From positions 45,645,255-45,707,254 of the forward strand of contig CM055111.1 in NCBI GenBank assembly GCA_029204225.1: a stretch of DNA of 62,000 nt, read 5' to 3'. Source of the DNA: Diphasiastrum complanatum (taxonomy: Eukaryota; Streptophyta; Lycopodiopsida; Lycopodiales; Lycopodiaceae). Positions 1 to 11,180 of the stretch are shown here, one piece after another. The notes under the pieces are model-generated. The model saw nothing but the letters and a program-made list of their open reading frames with translations, made no database searches and had not been told where the DNA came from. The stretch's first letter is position 1. Every line of letters starts with the position of its first letter. Made by a program: the position numbers and the translations under genes.

Positions 1-691
1 TTTCGAAATCGAGCCATCAGAGTTGTACTTCCTCTTGAAGGTCCACTTGCATCGATGATATTCCTTTTGGTTGGTGGTTTGAGATCTGTTTCTTGATTAG
101 TGAATTATATTGACTATTCATCGTTACTTTTCACATATCAACGTCTACATTCGATAGTGTACCTTGAACAATAAGTGGCTCTTCTACTTCTGCCCGAAAA
201 GCTTGAGGAGTATACCTCTTTGCTAGATGCATCATTTGAGCAAATCTTTGAATATTTTGTTGTTCATCATGATCTGACTCATTGAAAACAATGACAAGGT
301 GCAAAAGTGGATGAAATCAACACAAAGTTGTCTTCAATAATAGCAATCAATAGTTCAATATTAGAACCAGAAACAAATGCATGTTTCTTTATTTTGAAAT
401 CATGAAATTTGTCTTCTAGGAAGACTACATCTCTGTTAATAAGTGTCTTGCCAGATTGTAGATTGTAGACCTTGTAGGTCTTATAATCTGATGGATATCC
501 AAATTGAATTTCTTCCTTATTTTTAATGGAATTTGGACATAGCAGTCACATCCAAATACTCTAAGATGATCTACAAATGGTTTTGTTATGAGCCCATGTT
601 GAGTTCTTAAGCAACTTTTCTTTGTACTTGAGTAGTATTGTGAATATACAATTTGTGGGGAGTGATTCTGTCTCGTCTTGTCTTGAAGCAC
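1..691 (-). pseudogene. Ty1/copia pol fragment: integrase C-terminus and start of RT
   Basis: Reading on the minus strand, 691-425 encodes the C-terminal part of a copia integrase: a KPFVDHLRVFGCDCYVQIP block followed by a RDVVFLEDKFHDF block. After a linker full of stops, the last 60 bases encode the typical start of copia reverse transcriptase (KWTFKRKYNSDGSISK). Stops and a small deletion near 510 disrupt the frame. The element continues to the left of the window. The same piece recurs at 9143-9833 and 18304-19021. Confidence 0.8.
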
Positions 692-746
692 TTGATGGTG
701 TGTTGTGGTGATTGAATCGATCAGGTCTAAATTCGTCTTCTCAACT

Positions 747-758
747 TGGTATCAAAGC
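747..758 (+). other. Candidate initiator-Met tRNA primer binding site
   Basis: TGGTATCAAAGC differs by one base from the common copia primer binding site TGGTATCAGAGC. A CA-ending stretch (TCTCA) lies just upstream, as expected for the end of a plus-strand 5-prime LTR, and an ATG follows about 25 bases later. No clear LTR or gag follows, so this may be a leftover of another copia insertion or a chance match. It is conserved in all three tandem units. Confidence 0.4.
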
Positions 759-759
759 G

Positions 760-1823
760 AGGTGATTGCAATCATAGGACAACGATGGAAAGTCGGTTTG
801 TAGTCGGCTCGAAAGAGAAAGAAGAATCTCTGTCCGAAAGCTGTGGAGAGGCAAAACTCAACACTTGACAATTTGATAGATTGCTAGGAGACACTACACC
901 ACACCTGTATTGGAAAATTCTTGACACAACTCTAAATTTTCCATAGGGAAGAGTTCTCAAAAATGGTGTTTGTTATACGCTTGATACTTCACCGATTTGC
1001 AGGCCATTTGAAACATTAGTTTCCTTATAGTAGGGCAACCTAAGGGAGGTGTGCAACTGCAAGTTGAAGCCCAAAGAAGTATTGAGAATAGGCTTAGAAT
1101 AGAGGCTAGTTTCTGAGCATTGAGGGTTTGAAGACCAAAAATCGAAGATCTTTCTCTATAATCGAGATTTTTGAGTGTTGTGAAGAGCTACAAGAGGGCG
1201 CCCTTGTACATTGAATCACATACCCAATGGTCGTAGACAACCGCAGTGTGGGCAGGGTGCTGGATTCAATGTTTTGGAGGGTGGCCATAGCAGGTTTGAA
1301 TACCTGAAGCTTCAAACCCGAGAAGGAGGAGGAGGCAGCGCGGCCAGCACATGCATCCAATCTGAGTAAGAGCTATGTGGCCTGAAGTGGATAGCGGCCC
1401 GAAGGACCCGACTTGGTGCAAAGATCCATAGCAGCTATTGGATAGTGACTAAATGCGATCTAGGGTCTACAATTAATTAATCTAGACCGTCAGATCGACA
1501 ATAACCATTGGATTTGTTGAGTTCCAACTTGAACTTCAATGGAAAGGGTCTGAAGTGGATATGAGGCTTCAACTTCAATACAAATCTTCACTTTGAAACA
1601 AATGTTGGGTCTTCAAGTTCATGAAGAATGAAATTTCTTCAAGCTGAAGCCCTTATTTTCACCTCCTTTAGCATATTTTGGGCAAACAAAGGTCTATATC
1701 CCCCAAACAAAGGGCACCCTAACTAAACCTGCAAGTACGATACGTCAAAACAAAGTGATTGTCGCAAAAAAAGGGTTCAGAGCATGCCAAAAGCGATTTC
1801 ACCATTCTATTGGGCATGTTCAC
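760..1823. other. Non-coding stretch of unit 1
   Basis: No protein-coding homology recognised. Short open frames on the minus strand (772-960, 1106-1360) have no domain I know and are interrupted. The part around 1200-1330 is exactly where unit 3 is joined to gypsy sequence. It also holds the 37-bp segment (1334-1370) that unit 2 lacks. It may be the leader or LTR of an old element. Confidence 0.5.
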
Positions 1824-2075
1824 TCAATCATAGACGCTGCATAGTAATGGTGTAGTAGAAAGAAAGAATAGAACCATTATGGAGAGTGCACGCTCCATGA
1901 TGAAGCAAATGGGCTTGCCAAATTCTCTTTGGTCGAAAGCGTGCAATGCGGCAACATTCTTGCAAAATAGGAGTCCCACAATTGCGGTTTCAAATGTGAC
2001 TCCCGAAGAGGCAGTTACGGTAATGAAGCCAAAAATTGACAAGTTTCAAATCTTTGGGTGTAGGGCTTACTATCT
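1824..2075 (+). pseudogene. Ty1/copia integrase fragment, plus strand
   Basis: Plus-strand codons encode GVVERKNRTIMESARSM, then WSKACNAATFLQNRSP and a KPKIDKFQIFGCRAYYL block. This is the segment of copia integrase that holds the catalytic glutamate (in VERKN) and the following C-terminal part. It is only about 85 codons, with no integrase start upstream. At about 2075 it switches abruptly to minus-strand copia sequence, so two copia pieces of opposite orientation are joined here. An identical copy is at 10929-11180. Confidence 0.8.
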
Positions 2076-2885
2076 TTATGGATTTAAATTCCTAGAAAGT
2101 AGTGAGCTTCCTCCAAATATGTCGTGTCAAATTATGTGAACAACATGGTTTTAGCATCTTTTATGAGATTGACACTGTTGCTAAAAAGCAATGTGTCATC
2201 AACATATATGGTGAGAATGATAAAGGAATGTTGCACTGACTTAAAATAAACATTCGAATCGATAGTGCTTGGTTTGTAGCCATATTGAATGAGGAATGTG
2301 TTGATCTTATGAAACCAAGCTCTGGCTAATTGTTTAAACATCCATCTAATGTACTTTGAGGTCTTCTTCTGCTTGCGAGTATACCTCTTTGCTAGATGCA
2401 TCATTCGAGCAAATCTTTGAATATTCTGCTATTCATCACGATTTGACTCATAAAAAACAATGACAAGGTGCAAAAGTGGATGAAATCAACACAAAGTTGT
2501 CTTCAATAATGGCAATCGATAGTTCAATATTAGAACCAGAAAAGAATGCATGTTTCTTCATTTTGAAATCATGAAATTTGTCTTCTAGGAAGACTACATC
2601 TCTGTTAATAAGTGTCTTGCAGATTGTAGATTGTAGACCTTGCAGGTCTTATAATCTGATGGATATCCAAGAAAATATAGCCTTGGTACTGGTTTGGTTG
2701 AATTTCTCCCTTAGTTCTAATGGAATTTGGACATAGCAGTCACATCCAAATACTCTAAGATGATCTACAGATGGTTTTGTTACGAGCCGATGTTGAGTTC
2801 TTAAGCAACTTTTCTTTGTACTTGAGTAGTATTGTGAATATACAATTTGTGGGGAGTGATTCTGTCTCGTCTTGTCTTGAAGCAC
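2075..2885 (-). pseudogene. Ty1/copia pol fragment: integrase C-terminus joined to RT palm
   Basis: On the minus strand, 2885-2649 encodes the same integrase C-terminal block seen at 425-691, here keeping the STKAIFSW piece. Then 2404-2132 encodes copia reverse transcriptase from ARAWFHKINTFL to the catalytic LTIYVDDTLLFS motif. Compared with the version spanning 8793-9833, about 270 bp between the two blocks is deleted (junction near 2385). Frames are broken by stops. This is an internally deleted derivative of the same family. Confidence 0.8.
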
Positions 2886-2929
2886 TTGTACTTTATCGTT
2901 GAGTCTGTACCTTCAAAACAAAGGACACG

Positions 2930-4277
2930 CTTCCATTAAATATTTGTCTAATCCGTCGATGTATCATCAATATACCTAAAACTTCAAACACCTCTGTTTT
3001 TTTCGCCACCTCTTTTCCATCACTCTTGCTTTCTAATTTTGTGAATTTTTACGATCAAGCTCTCTTCTGCCATCGCTAGTTTACCACCACTATCATGATG
3101 GCAATTGTGTTCAAAATGGACCCAAAACTAGTCTTACTGGTTTTACAGCCATTAGCCATATGAGCACGGATTGAAGGACTCCTTCAATTCGATCCATCAG
3201 TAATTCTTACAGATGTGTGCCATGAGCTGATCCAAAATCTGAACAAGACAGAGGAGGGACATATTTCCACCATTGTCTAAAATCAAGAGATTATTATTAC
3301 AGAAGGACTTTATTGTCGTGCCTTAGGTTTGCCTATGGATGGCAATATGCCTGTTACTAAGACCGACTTCATTACCGAGAGTGGAGTTTTTCATGAAGAA
3401 GCTTATCTCGAGAAAAGGGGATATAAGCTTTCTTATATCAGAGACCCCAATCTCAAAAGCTTCGTGCGATTTGCTCTTGCTTCTATATTCTTACCGGAGC
3501 AAGAGTATACCATTTCTAATAAGAATATGGGATACCTGCTGAGAACCCTGAATGGAGAAGCCATCGCCTTTGGATAGATTGCTTTTAAGAAATTCTGTAA
3601 ATTAGTAAATAGTAATCAGTTTTCTAGGCTTGGATTGCAGTTTGGTATTCTATGTATGCATGTCGGTGTGCTAACTATGCAGGAAGATATCCAAATTGCA
3701 CCGGTGTTGCCAGAGTTAGCCCCTTCAATTGAGGTTGATTCACAAATGAGAGCATCAAAGGCAACCACCACAGAGATTGCATCATCCTCAAGCCAACACC
3801 AAGGGAGCTCGGTGAGGATGTCCTCTCTATCATCCCAATATAGAAAGGAGTCGAGAAGTTGAAGAAGAGAAAGAAACATAGATTGTTGCTGAGCATGGGC
3901 AGATTCAAGATGATATCTAGCAAGAGCAACAAAAGAAGAAGAACAAATTTTTGATATTCAGTAGAAAAGTGATAGTGATGCCGAGGCACCAGTCCTAGAC
4001 GAAAAATTGTACTTGAAGACCTTTGTTACTGTCAGACACACAGGCAGCCATTCAACATTTTGTTAGCCTAGAGAAAGTCTCAAGGAAGTTGGGATTAAAA
4101 TATGATTCCATTCGAACAGACCTAATCCAAAAGAATGAAGAGCTGAAAGAGATCAAGGCTGAGCTGACACACAAAAATGAAGAACTTGAAGTAGCTCAAG
4201 TGGAGCGGTCAGAGAAGAATACAGCTTTGGAAGAAGCCCAAGGCAAGTTCGATCCAACAATTTTAAAATTTTCATGA
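2930..4277 (+). pseudogene. Unidentified degenerate protein frame with C-terminal coiled coil
   Basis: From an ATG at about 3093 a single reading frame can be followed through several in-frame stops (near 3157, 3276 and 3575). It contains a conserved-looking block with EEAYLEKRGY and FVRFALASIFLPE, an MGYLLRTLNGEAIAFG stretch, a serine-rich linker, then after a frame change a charged segment at 4023-4250 rich in Glu, Lys and Leu (QKNEELKEIKAEL) typical of a coiled coil. I do not recognise the family. The layout (globular block, Ser-rich linker, coiled coil) resembles a plant retroelement gag-like or mobile-domain protein, but that is inference. Copied at 12035-13382. Confidence 0.55.
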
Positions 4278-4423
4278 TTTTTGATTTTTTATGGGTTTTC
4301 TGGACTATTGGAAACACATACATACAAGCAAAAAAAGCACGAAAAAAATGCACAACTAACCCCTCAACCACAATAAACTACCCCTTAAAAGTCTGATTTA
4401 TGGTGAAAAAATAGTAAAAAAGA

Positions 4424-4540
<117 letters not shown>

Positions 4541-4666
4541 GGAAAAAGTGCTATGTGACAAGATGAGAGTGTGGCGCTCCCCGGCAATGGTGCCACTGTT
4601 GTGTCGTCTTTGTAGCATAGGGTCTGAATGCTAGGAGCGTCAACCCCGCCTTCACTTGCAAAGCAT

Positions 4667-4668
<2 letters not shown>

Positions 4669-4761
<93 letters not shown>
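4669..4761. repeat. (GA)n microsatellite
   Basis: About 93 bases of AG repeat, second tract of the cluster. Flanked by AAGCATGA on the left and AACTCCTAGGTTGAG on the right. Confidence 0.98.
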
Positions 4762-4763
<2 letters not shown>

Positions 4764-4817
4764 TCCTAGGTTGAGAGAGGCTTTGGCAGCACCTTCTTAC
4801 AAGCTATTCGGTCCCAA

Positions 4818-4938
<121 letters not shown>

Positions 4939-4939
4939 T

Positions 4940-5842
4940 CAGCTAGGAAAGGCTTTGGGGGCTCAAGCACCTTCCCAAAGCTACTCAGTCCTAACTGAGA
5001 AAGAGAGACACAATAGTAGTCAGTGTCTATGATGGATGAGGTTAAATTTTGGAATACATAAGACTCAAATAGCCCATTATGATAATTTTAAAAGCCATGC
5101 AAATTTTTGATATTGTGAAGCGAGGTCTCAAGAAGCACAATGTTGATACTTGGTGAAAGTTACATATCGCCATTGTAAAGAATAGTTTATAGACTTGTTG
5201 GAACAATTTGTGCTTGGAATCTCCATGAATTGTGACGTGGCTTGCAGAATCTTTGAAATTTTCAATCACGATATGTAGATTTTTGGGTGACTGAAGAGGT
5301 TGGTTAATTAGTAAAGTCAAAGTCTATTATAGGGAGATTTAAAAGGCAAGATCTTTGAAGAAGTGACAAGGATATTGGAGGGACCCTCAAAAGAGATTCT
5401 CCCAAACATTGTTTATAGTCATTAATTCAAGTGCAATGCAATGACTACTTTGAGGATCTATACCAAGAATGCAAGCAGTGTCTTTATAATATAGACTTTT
5501 GAAAGAGTACTCTTTTTTGTTGTTTATATAAGAGCATGTCCTAATGGATAGAAAACACGAACTAGGACCATCCCATTTTTTGAGCTGAGGCCATTCTTCT
5601 AAGAAGATGGGTAGAAGGGCCTTGTGAAGCAACATGCATTTGATGTCTTTCATGAGGAGATAACTTCCGAAAGGATGGATGGAGTTTGCTATTTGGCGGG
5701 CCATGGGACCTGCTTGGCTCTAAGGCAACATTTTGTTCTAGGTTTTGGATTTAGGAAATACATCGAATCACGAGTTTGAAGGCCTAAGCAAACGATGCAT
5801 GAGAATTGCTCCTACTTGTTCCTCCTCCCTAACTACAAGTAC
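4940..5842. other. Stretch with no recognisable gene
   Basis: Minus-strand open frames at 5042-5320 (92 codons) and 5387-5704 (105 codons) are conserved in unit 2 only because the whole unit is duplicated. They lack motifs I know. The second has a composition loosely like the region after a LINE reverse transcriptase, but I cannot support that. Confidence 0.4.
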
Positions 5843-5850
5843 TATAAATA
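5843..5850 (+). promoter_or_regulatory. Candidate TATA box
   Basis: CTATAAATACT lies 140 bp upstream of an ATG in a reasonable context (ACAAACGATGGGG). The interval is pyrimidine- and AC-rich, as plant 5-prime leaders often are, and has no intervening ATG in that frame. Supported only by motif and position. Duplicated at 15042-15049. Confidence 0.4.
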
Positions 5851-5989
5851 CTGATGTTGTAGCCATGATAATACACCACATTAGCTTCTACTCTATACTT
5901 TCGCTTCTTGAAGCCAAGGATTGCTTCAATTCATTCCCCAATTCAATCCATACAAGACAATTGTACATCTTTAGCTATTCATACAAACG

Positions 5990-6178
5990 ATGGGGGCTTG
6001 TTTTAGCTCAACCAATCTAGCTCTAAGAAAATCCGAGAGAGTGCATGACCACTCATCAACGGCTTTTGATCATCCAACAACTCAATTTCAGAAGAAGAAA
6101 TCAAATCTGGAGGAAATGGGTGCTATGCCAATAGTGGTTGCCTATTTTCCATCCAACAATTATGTGTCTCGACTTTGA
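5990..6178 (+). CDS. Short MGACFS frame, possible first-exon fragment
   Basis: A 62-codon frame starting MGACFSSTNLALRKSERVHD. Gly2 followed by Cys4 and Ser at 6-7 is the classic N-myristoylation/palmitoylation start of plant membrane-anchored signalling proteins (calcium-dependent kinases, some PP2C phosphatases), and basic residues follow. The rest of the frame shows no kinase or phosphatase domain, and it stops at 6178. A TATA-like site lies 140 bp upstream. It could be the first exon of a gene whose remainder was lost, or chance. Identical copy at 15189-15377. Confidence 0.35.
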   Translation: MGACFSSTNLALRKSERVHDHSSTAFDHPTTQFQKKKSNLEEMGAMPIVVAYFPSNNYVSRL

Positions 6179-6179
6179 T

Positions 6180-6850
<671 letters not shown>

Positions 6851-6945
6851 CTACTAGTGAATCTTAAATGAATTAGCTACAAGAAAGATGGTCTTTATAC
6901 TTTATCTTTTCTTTCATGTCATCCGCAATAATGAGAGTTATTATA

Positions 6946-6981
<36 letters not shown>

Positions 6982-7016
6982 ATGCATGCGCGTGCACATG
7001 CGCACGTGCGTGTGTA
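6946..7016. repeat. Perfect alternating purine-pyrimidine tract (Z-DNA type)
   Basis: A (TG)n run continues without phase change into CATGCATGCGCGTGCACATG and CGCACGTGCGTGTGTA. All 71 bases alternate pyrimidine and purine and the non-TG part is GC-rich. In unit 2 the same tract is 83 bases because the TG run is longer. Confidence 0.9.
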
Positions 7017-7920
7017 ATTAATATTGATCTCAATAACCTTGTGATACATTTGATGTCAGTATCAAGTGTTATGAAAGGTCATTTCTACTTTAATCTTGTA
7101 TCCAAAAACAACTTTTCTTCCAAACAACGTTGCTAGAAGTTCGTACATGAAGGGGTAGAAATAGTTGTAGTCTTTTTTCTCATGAGTGCTGATAAATTCT
7201 TATAAATATAGAATCATGATAACATGAGGCTTGTTGACCTAGGTGGGAAAACAACCAAACCAACTATATAAGAAGACAAAATTACAAATTCATAGTAAGT
7301 TGTAGACAACTAGAAATCAAGTAGTACTACTTATGTGCAATATTGGAGAAACTATTTGAACTTACATCAAAGTCATCATGAGCAATAGAGGTGATTACGT
7401 CGACAAATATGAACTCAAATCACTGTTAGTTGCGGAAATGAAAGCTAGACAGTCCAGACAAATATGTGTTGAGCTTTCATTGTCTGATTTAGATTTTGGT
7501 AGTGATCACGGCTATCACTATTTGGGCAGGTGGTAATCGTGGATGTTGTCATTGTCAAAACAGTCGCACAGTGCAATAGCTAGTTGGTATACGTGACTAG
7601 ATTTATTTTGAATGTTACCATGTCAATAGTATCATTCTACAATCTATCAATTCAAGTCAAAGTCGAGTTTGTTGGAGTTGAGGGTGATAGGGTTTGAATG
7701 TTTGATTTGACCATGCGAGCACCTGTCGATAGTGACCATGCGAGCACATGTCGATAGTGACTCTTTCGACTCCTTTGATAATTTGACTTGAAAGTTGACT
7801 ATTGTGTAGATACTTGTCTTCAAATCATGTGTAGTTTTGTAGACTATGCAACAATGCATTTAAAAATACAGCAACATGCATGAATCGAGATTAACAATAG
7901 GAATTAGGAGGAGAAGGAGT
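7017..7920 (-). repeat. Probable copia 3-prime LTR region (minus orientation)
   Basis: It lies immediately downstream, on the minus strand, of a copia RNase H end and a polypurine-like tract (7921-7938). It shows no coding homology. Near 7690-7760 it carries two tandem copies of a motif of about 29 bp containing GCGAGCACCTGTCGATAGTG. A comparable GTCGAC-rich duplication sits in the LTR next to the related copia end at 47.24-47.34 kb. The outer LTR boundary could not be fixed. Confidence 0.5.
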
Positions 7921-9092
7921 AAATCCCCACCTTAATTTGTATTCATGAATGCCTTGATCCTCAATCTAAGTGGTGCACAAAATTTGTTGTGCGCATCAAT
8001 GCTCAATGCCTTGGTAAATACATTTGTTGTCATGTCTTGCATTTGATATTACTCTAGGCTTACCTCTTTGTTGAGAATTTTACTTCTGACATAGTGATAT
8101 CTAATTTCAATGTGCTTACTCCTAGAATGAAATCTAGGGCTGGCCGATAAGGCAATGGCAGTAATGTTATTACATAATATAATTGTTAGAGTCTACTTAT
8201 TCAGAAAAATGTCTGTCAACAAATTTCTTGACCATAGTGTCTCTTTAAAAGATTGGGAAGCAGTGATATACTTCGACTATGTCAAAGAAAGAGCAATAGA
8301 GGTTTGCTTACGACTGTTCCAGGAGATAGGACCACCATTGAAGAAAAATGTAAATTCATGTGAATCTACGAATATCTGCATCTCCTCTCTAGCTCTGTAT
8401 ATCCATTAAGTGTGTGGATCTTGTCATTGTCGACTTCTCCATAATAGATGCATAAGTCCTTTGTAGCTCGAATATACCTCATGACTCTTATGAGAGCCTT
8501 CTAGTGGATCATTCCAAGATTAGCCATGAATTGGTTACTAAGCTGACTGCAAAAGAAATAGCAATTTTGGTATAGACCATTGCATACGTGAGAGGTCCAA
8601 GTATTGACCGATAGTGATAATCTCTCATTCACTACTTTTCTTGCTTTGTCTAAGGACATTGGTTCTTCGACAATCGTAGGCTTGGGTCCATTAGTGAGTG
8701 AGTTGCTTTTCAATTTATCAGATTATATATGATGAGTGTGTTGTGAGGATACCTTTGTTGAGTAATATAGATCAGTCTTTTGTTTCTATCTTTATAGATT
8801 TGAATTCCTAGAAAGTAGTGAGCTTCGTCCAATATGTCATGTCAAATTATGAGAACAACATCATTTTAGCATCTTTTATTAGATTGACACTCTTGCTGAA
8901 AAGCAATGTGTCGTCAACATATATGGTGAGAATGATAAAGGAATGTTGCATTGACTTAAAATAAACATTCGAATCGATAGTGCTTGGTTTGTAGCCATGT
9001 TGAATGAGGAATGTATTGATCTTATGAAACCAAGCTCTAGCTAATTGTTTGAACATCCATCTAATGTACATTGAGGTCTTCCTCTGTTGCAA
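7921..9092 (-). pseudogene. Ty1/copia RT C-terminus and RNase H, decayed
   Basis: On the minus strand, 9092-8847 encodes RT from ARAWFHKINTFL to LTIYVDDTLLFS. Then follow IHWKALIRVMRYIRATKDLCIYY (RT-RNase H connection), recognisable RNase H remains, SKHIEIRYHYVRSKILNKEV near 8120-8060, and the end with ALSIDAHNKFCAPLRLRIKAF near 7990-7935. A polypurine-like AAATTAAGGTGGGGA follows. Many stops and shifts. About 90 codons of RT between KARL and the QLARAWF block, including catalytic motif A, are deleted in every copy in the window. Confidence 0.8.
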
Positions 9093-9142
9093 TTTGAATA
9101 TGTTGTCCTTGTAAGTAATTTGGATATGTGTCCTGCCTTCGA

Positions 9143-9833
9143 TTTCGAAATCGAGCCATCAGAGTTGTACTTCCTCTTGAAGGTCCACTTGCATCGATGA
9201 TATTCCTTTTGGTTGGTGGTTTGAGATCTGTTTCTTGATTAGTGAATTATATTGACTATTCATCGTTACTTTTCACATATCAACGTCTACATTCGATAGT
9301 GTACCTTGAACAATAAGTGGCTCTTCTACTTCTGCCCGAAAAGCTTGAGGAGTATACCTCTTTGCTAGATGCATCATTTGAGCAAATCTTTGAATATTTT
9401 GTTGTTCATCATGATCTGACTCATTGAAAACAATGACAAGGTGCAAAAGTGGATGAAATCAACACAAAGTTGTCTTCAATAATAGCAATCAATAGTTCAA
9501 TATTAGAACCAGAAACAAATGCATGTTTCTTTATTTTGAAATCATGAAATTTGTCTTCTAGGAAGACTACATCTCTGTTAATAAGTGTCTTGCCAGATTG
9601 TAGATTGTAGACCTTGTAGGTCTTATAATCTGATGGATATCCAAATTGAATTTCTTCCTTATTTTTAATGGAATTTGGACATAGCAGTCACATCCAAATA
9701 CTCTAAGATGATCTACAAATGGTTTTGTTATGAGCCCATGTTGAGTTCTTAAGCAACTTTTCTTTGTACTTGAGTAGTATTGTGAATATACAATTTGTGG
9801 GGAGTGATTCTGTCTCGTCTTGTCTTGAAGCAC
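9143..9833 (-). pseudogene. Ty1/copia pol fragment, unit 2 copy of 1-691
   Basis: Identical in content to 1-691: integrase C-terminus (9833-9567) and RT start (9200-9143). It reads directly into the RT/RNase H remains at 9092-7921, so together 9833-7921 is one minus-strand, internally deleted copia 3-prime half that crosses the arbitrary unit boundary. Confidence 0.8.
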
Positions 9834-9888
9834 TTGATGGTGTGTTGTGGTGATTGAATCGATCAGGTCTAAATTCGTCTTCTCAACT

Positions 9889-9900
9889 TGGTATCAAAGC
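9889..9900 (+). other. Candidate primer binding site, unit 2 copy
   Basis: Same TGGTATCAAAGC motif as at 747-758, in the duplicated context. Confidence 0.4.
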
Positions 9901-10928
9901 GAGGTGATTGCAATCATAGGACAACGATGGAAAGTCGGTTTGTAGTCGGCTCGAAAGAGAAAGAAGAATCTCTGTCCGAAAGCTGTGGAGAGGCAAAACT
10001 CAACACTTGACAATTTGATAGATTGCTAGGAGACACTACACCACACCTGTATTGGAAAATTCTTGACACAACTCTAAATTTTCCATAGGGAAGAGTTCTC
10101 AAAAATGGTGTTTGTTATACGCTTGATACTTCACCGATTTGCAGGCCATTTGAAACATTAGTTTCCTTATAGTAGGGCAACCTAAGGGAGGTGTGCAACT
10201 GCAAGTTGAAGCCCAAAGAAGTATTGAGAATAGGCTTAGAATAGAGGCTAGTTTCTGAGCATTGAGGGTTTGAAGACCAAAAATCGAAGATCTTTCTCTA
10301 TAATCGAGATTTTTGAGTGTTGTGAAGAGCTACAAGAGGGCGCCCTTGTACATTGAATCACATACCCAATGGTCGTAGACAACCGCAGTGTGGGCAGGGT
10401 GCTGGATTCAATGTTTTGGAGGGTGGCCATAGCAGGTTTGAATACCTGAAGCTTCAAACCCGAGAAGGAGGAGGAAGCTATGTGGCCTGAAGTGGATAGC
10501 GGCCCGAAGGACCCGACTTGGTGCAAAGATCCATAGCAGCTATTGGATAGTGACTAAATGCGATCTAGGGTCTACAATTAATTAATCTAGACCGTCAGAT
10601 CGACAATAACCATTGGATTTGTTGAGTTCCAACTTGAACTTCAATGGAAAGGGTCTGAAGTGGATATGAGGCTTCAACTTCAATACAAATCTTCACTTTG
10701 AAACAAATGTTGGGTCTTCAAGTTCATGAAGAATGAAATTTCTTCAAGCTGAAGCCCTTATTTTCACCTCCTTTAGCATATTTTGGGCAAACAAAGGTCT
10801 ATATCCCCCAAACAAAGGGCACCCTAACTAAACCTGCAAGTACGATACGTCAAAACAAAGTGATTGTCGCAAAAAAAGGGTTCAGAGCATGCCAAAAGCG
10901 ATTTCACCATTCTATTGGGCATGTTCAC

Positions 10929-11180
10929 TCAATCATAGACGCTGCATAGTAATGGTGTAGTAGAAAGAAAGAATAGAACCATTATGGAGAGTGCACGCTC
11001 CATGATGAAGCAAATGGGCTTGCCAAATTCTCTTTGGTCGAAAGCGTGCAATGCGGCAACATTCTTGCAAAATAGGAGTCCCACAATTGCGGTTTCAAAT
11101 GTGACTCCCGAAGAGGCAGTTACGGTAATGAAGCCAAAAATTGACAAGTTTCAAATCTTTGGGTGTAGGGCTTACTATCT
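10929..11180 (+). pseudogene. Ty1/copia integrase fragment, unit 2 copy
   Basis: Copy of 1824-2075 with the VERKN glutamate region and the FGCRAYYL block. The switch to minus-strand copia sequence occurs at the same point, so the mosaic existed before the duplication. Confidence 0.8.

Noticed and set aside
1824-2042. Minus-strand 72-codon frame with hydrophobic segment
   Set aside because: Shadow of the plus-strand copia integrase codons.
3675-3989. Minus-strand 104-codon leucine-rich frame that looks like a membrane protein
   Set aside because: Antisense of the serine-rich and GAA-rich plus-strand frame. The Leu run is the complement of an AAGAAGAAG stretch.
5387-5704. Possible LINE reverse transcriptase C-terminal region on the minus strand
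   Set aside because: No RT or RNase H motif and no flanking coding continuity. Resemblance is only compositional.
6888-7136. Frame with Val-Cys repeats followed by HACACTCARAC
   Set aside because: Translation of the TG/GC alternating tract, not a cysteine-rich peptide gene.
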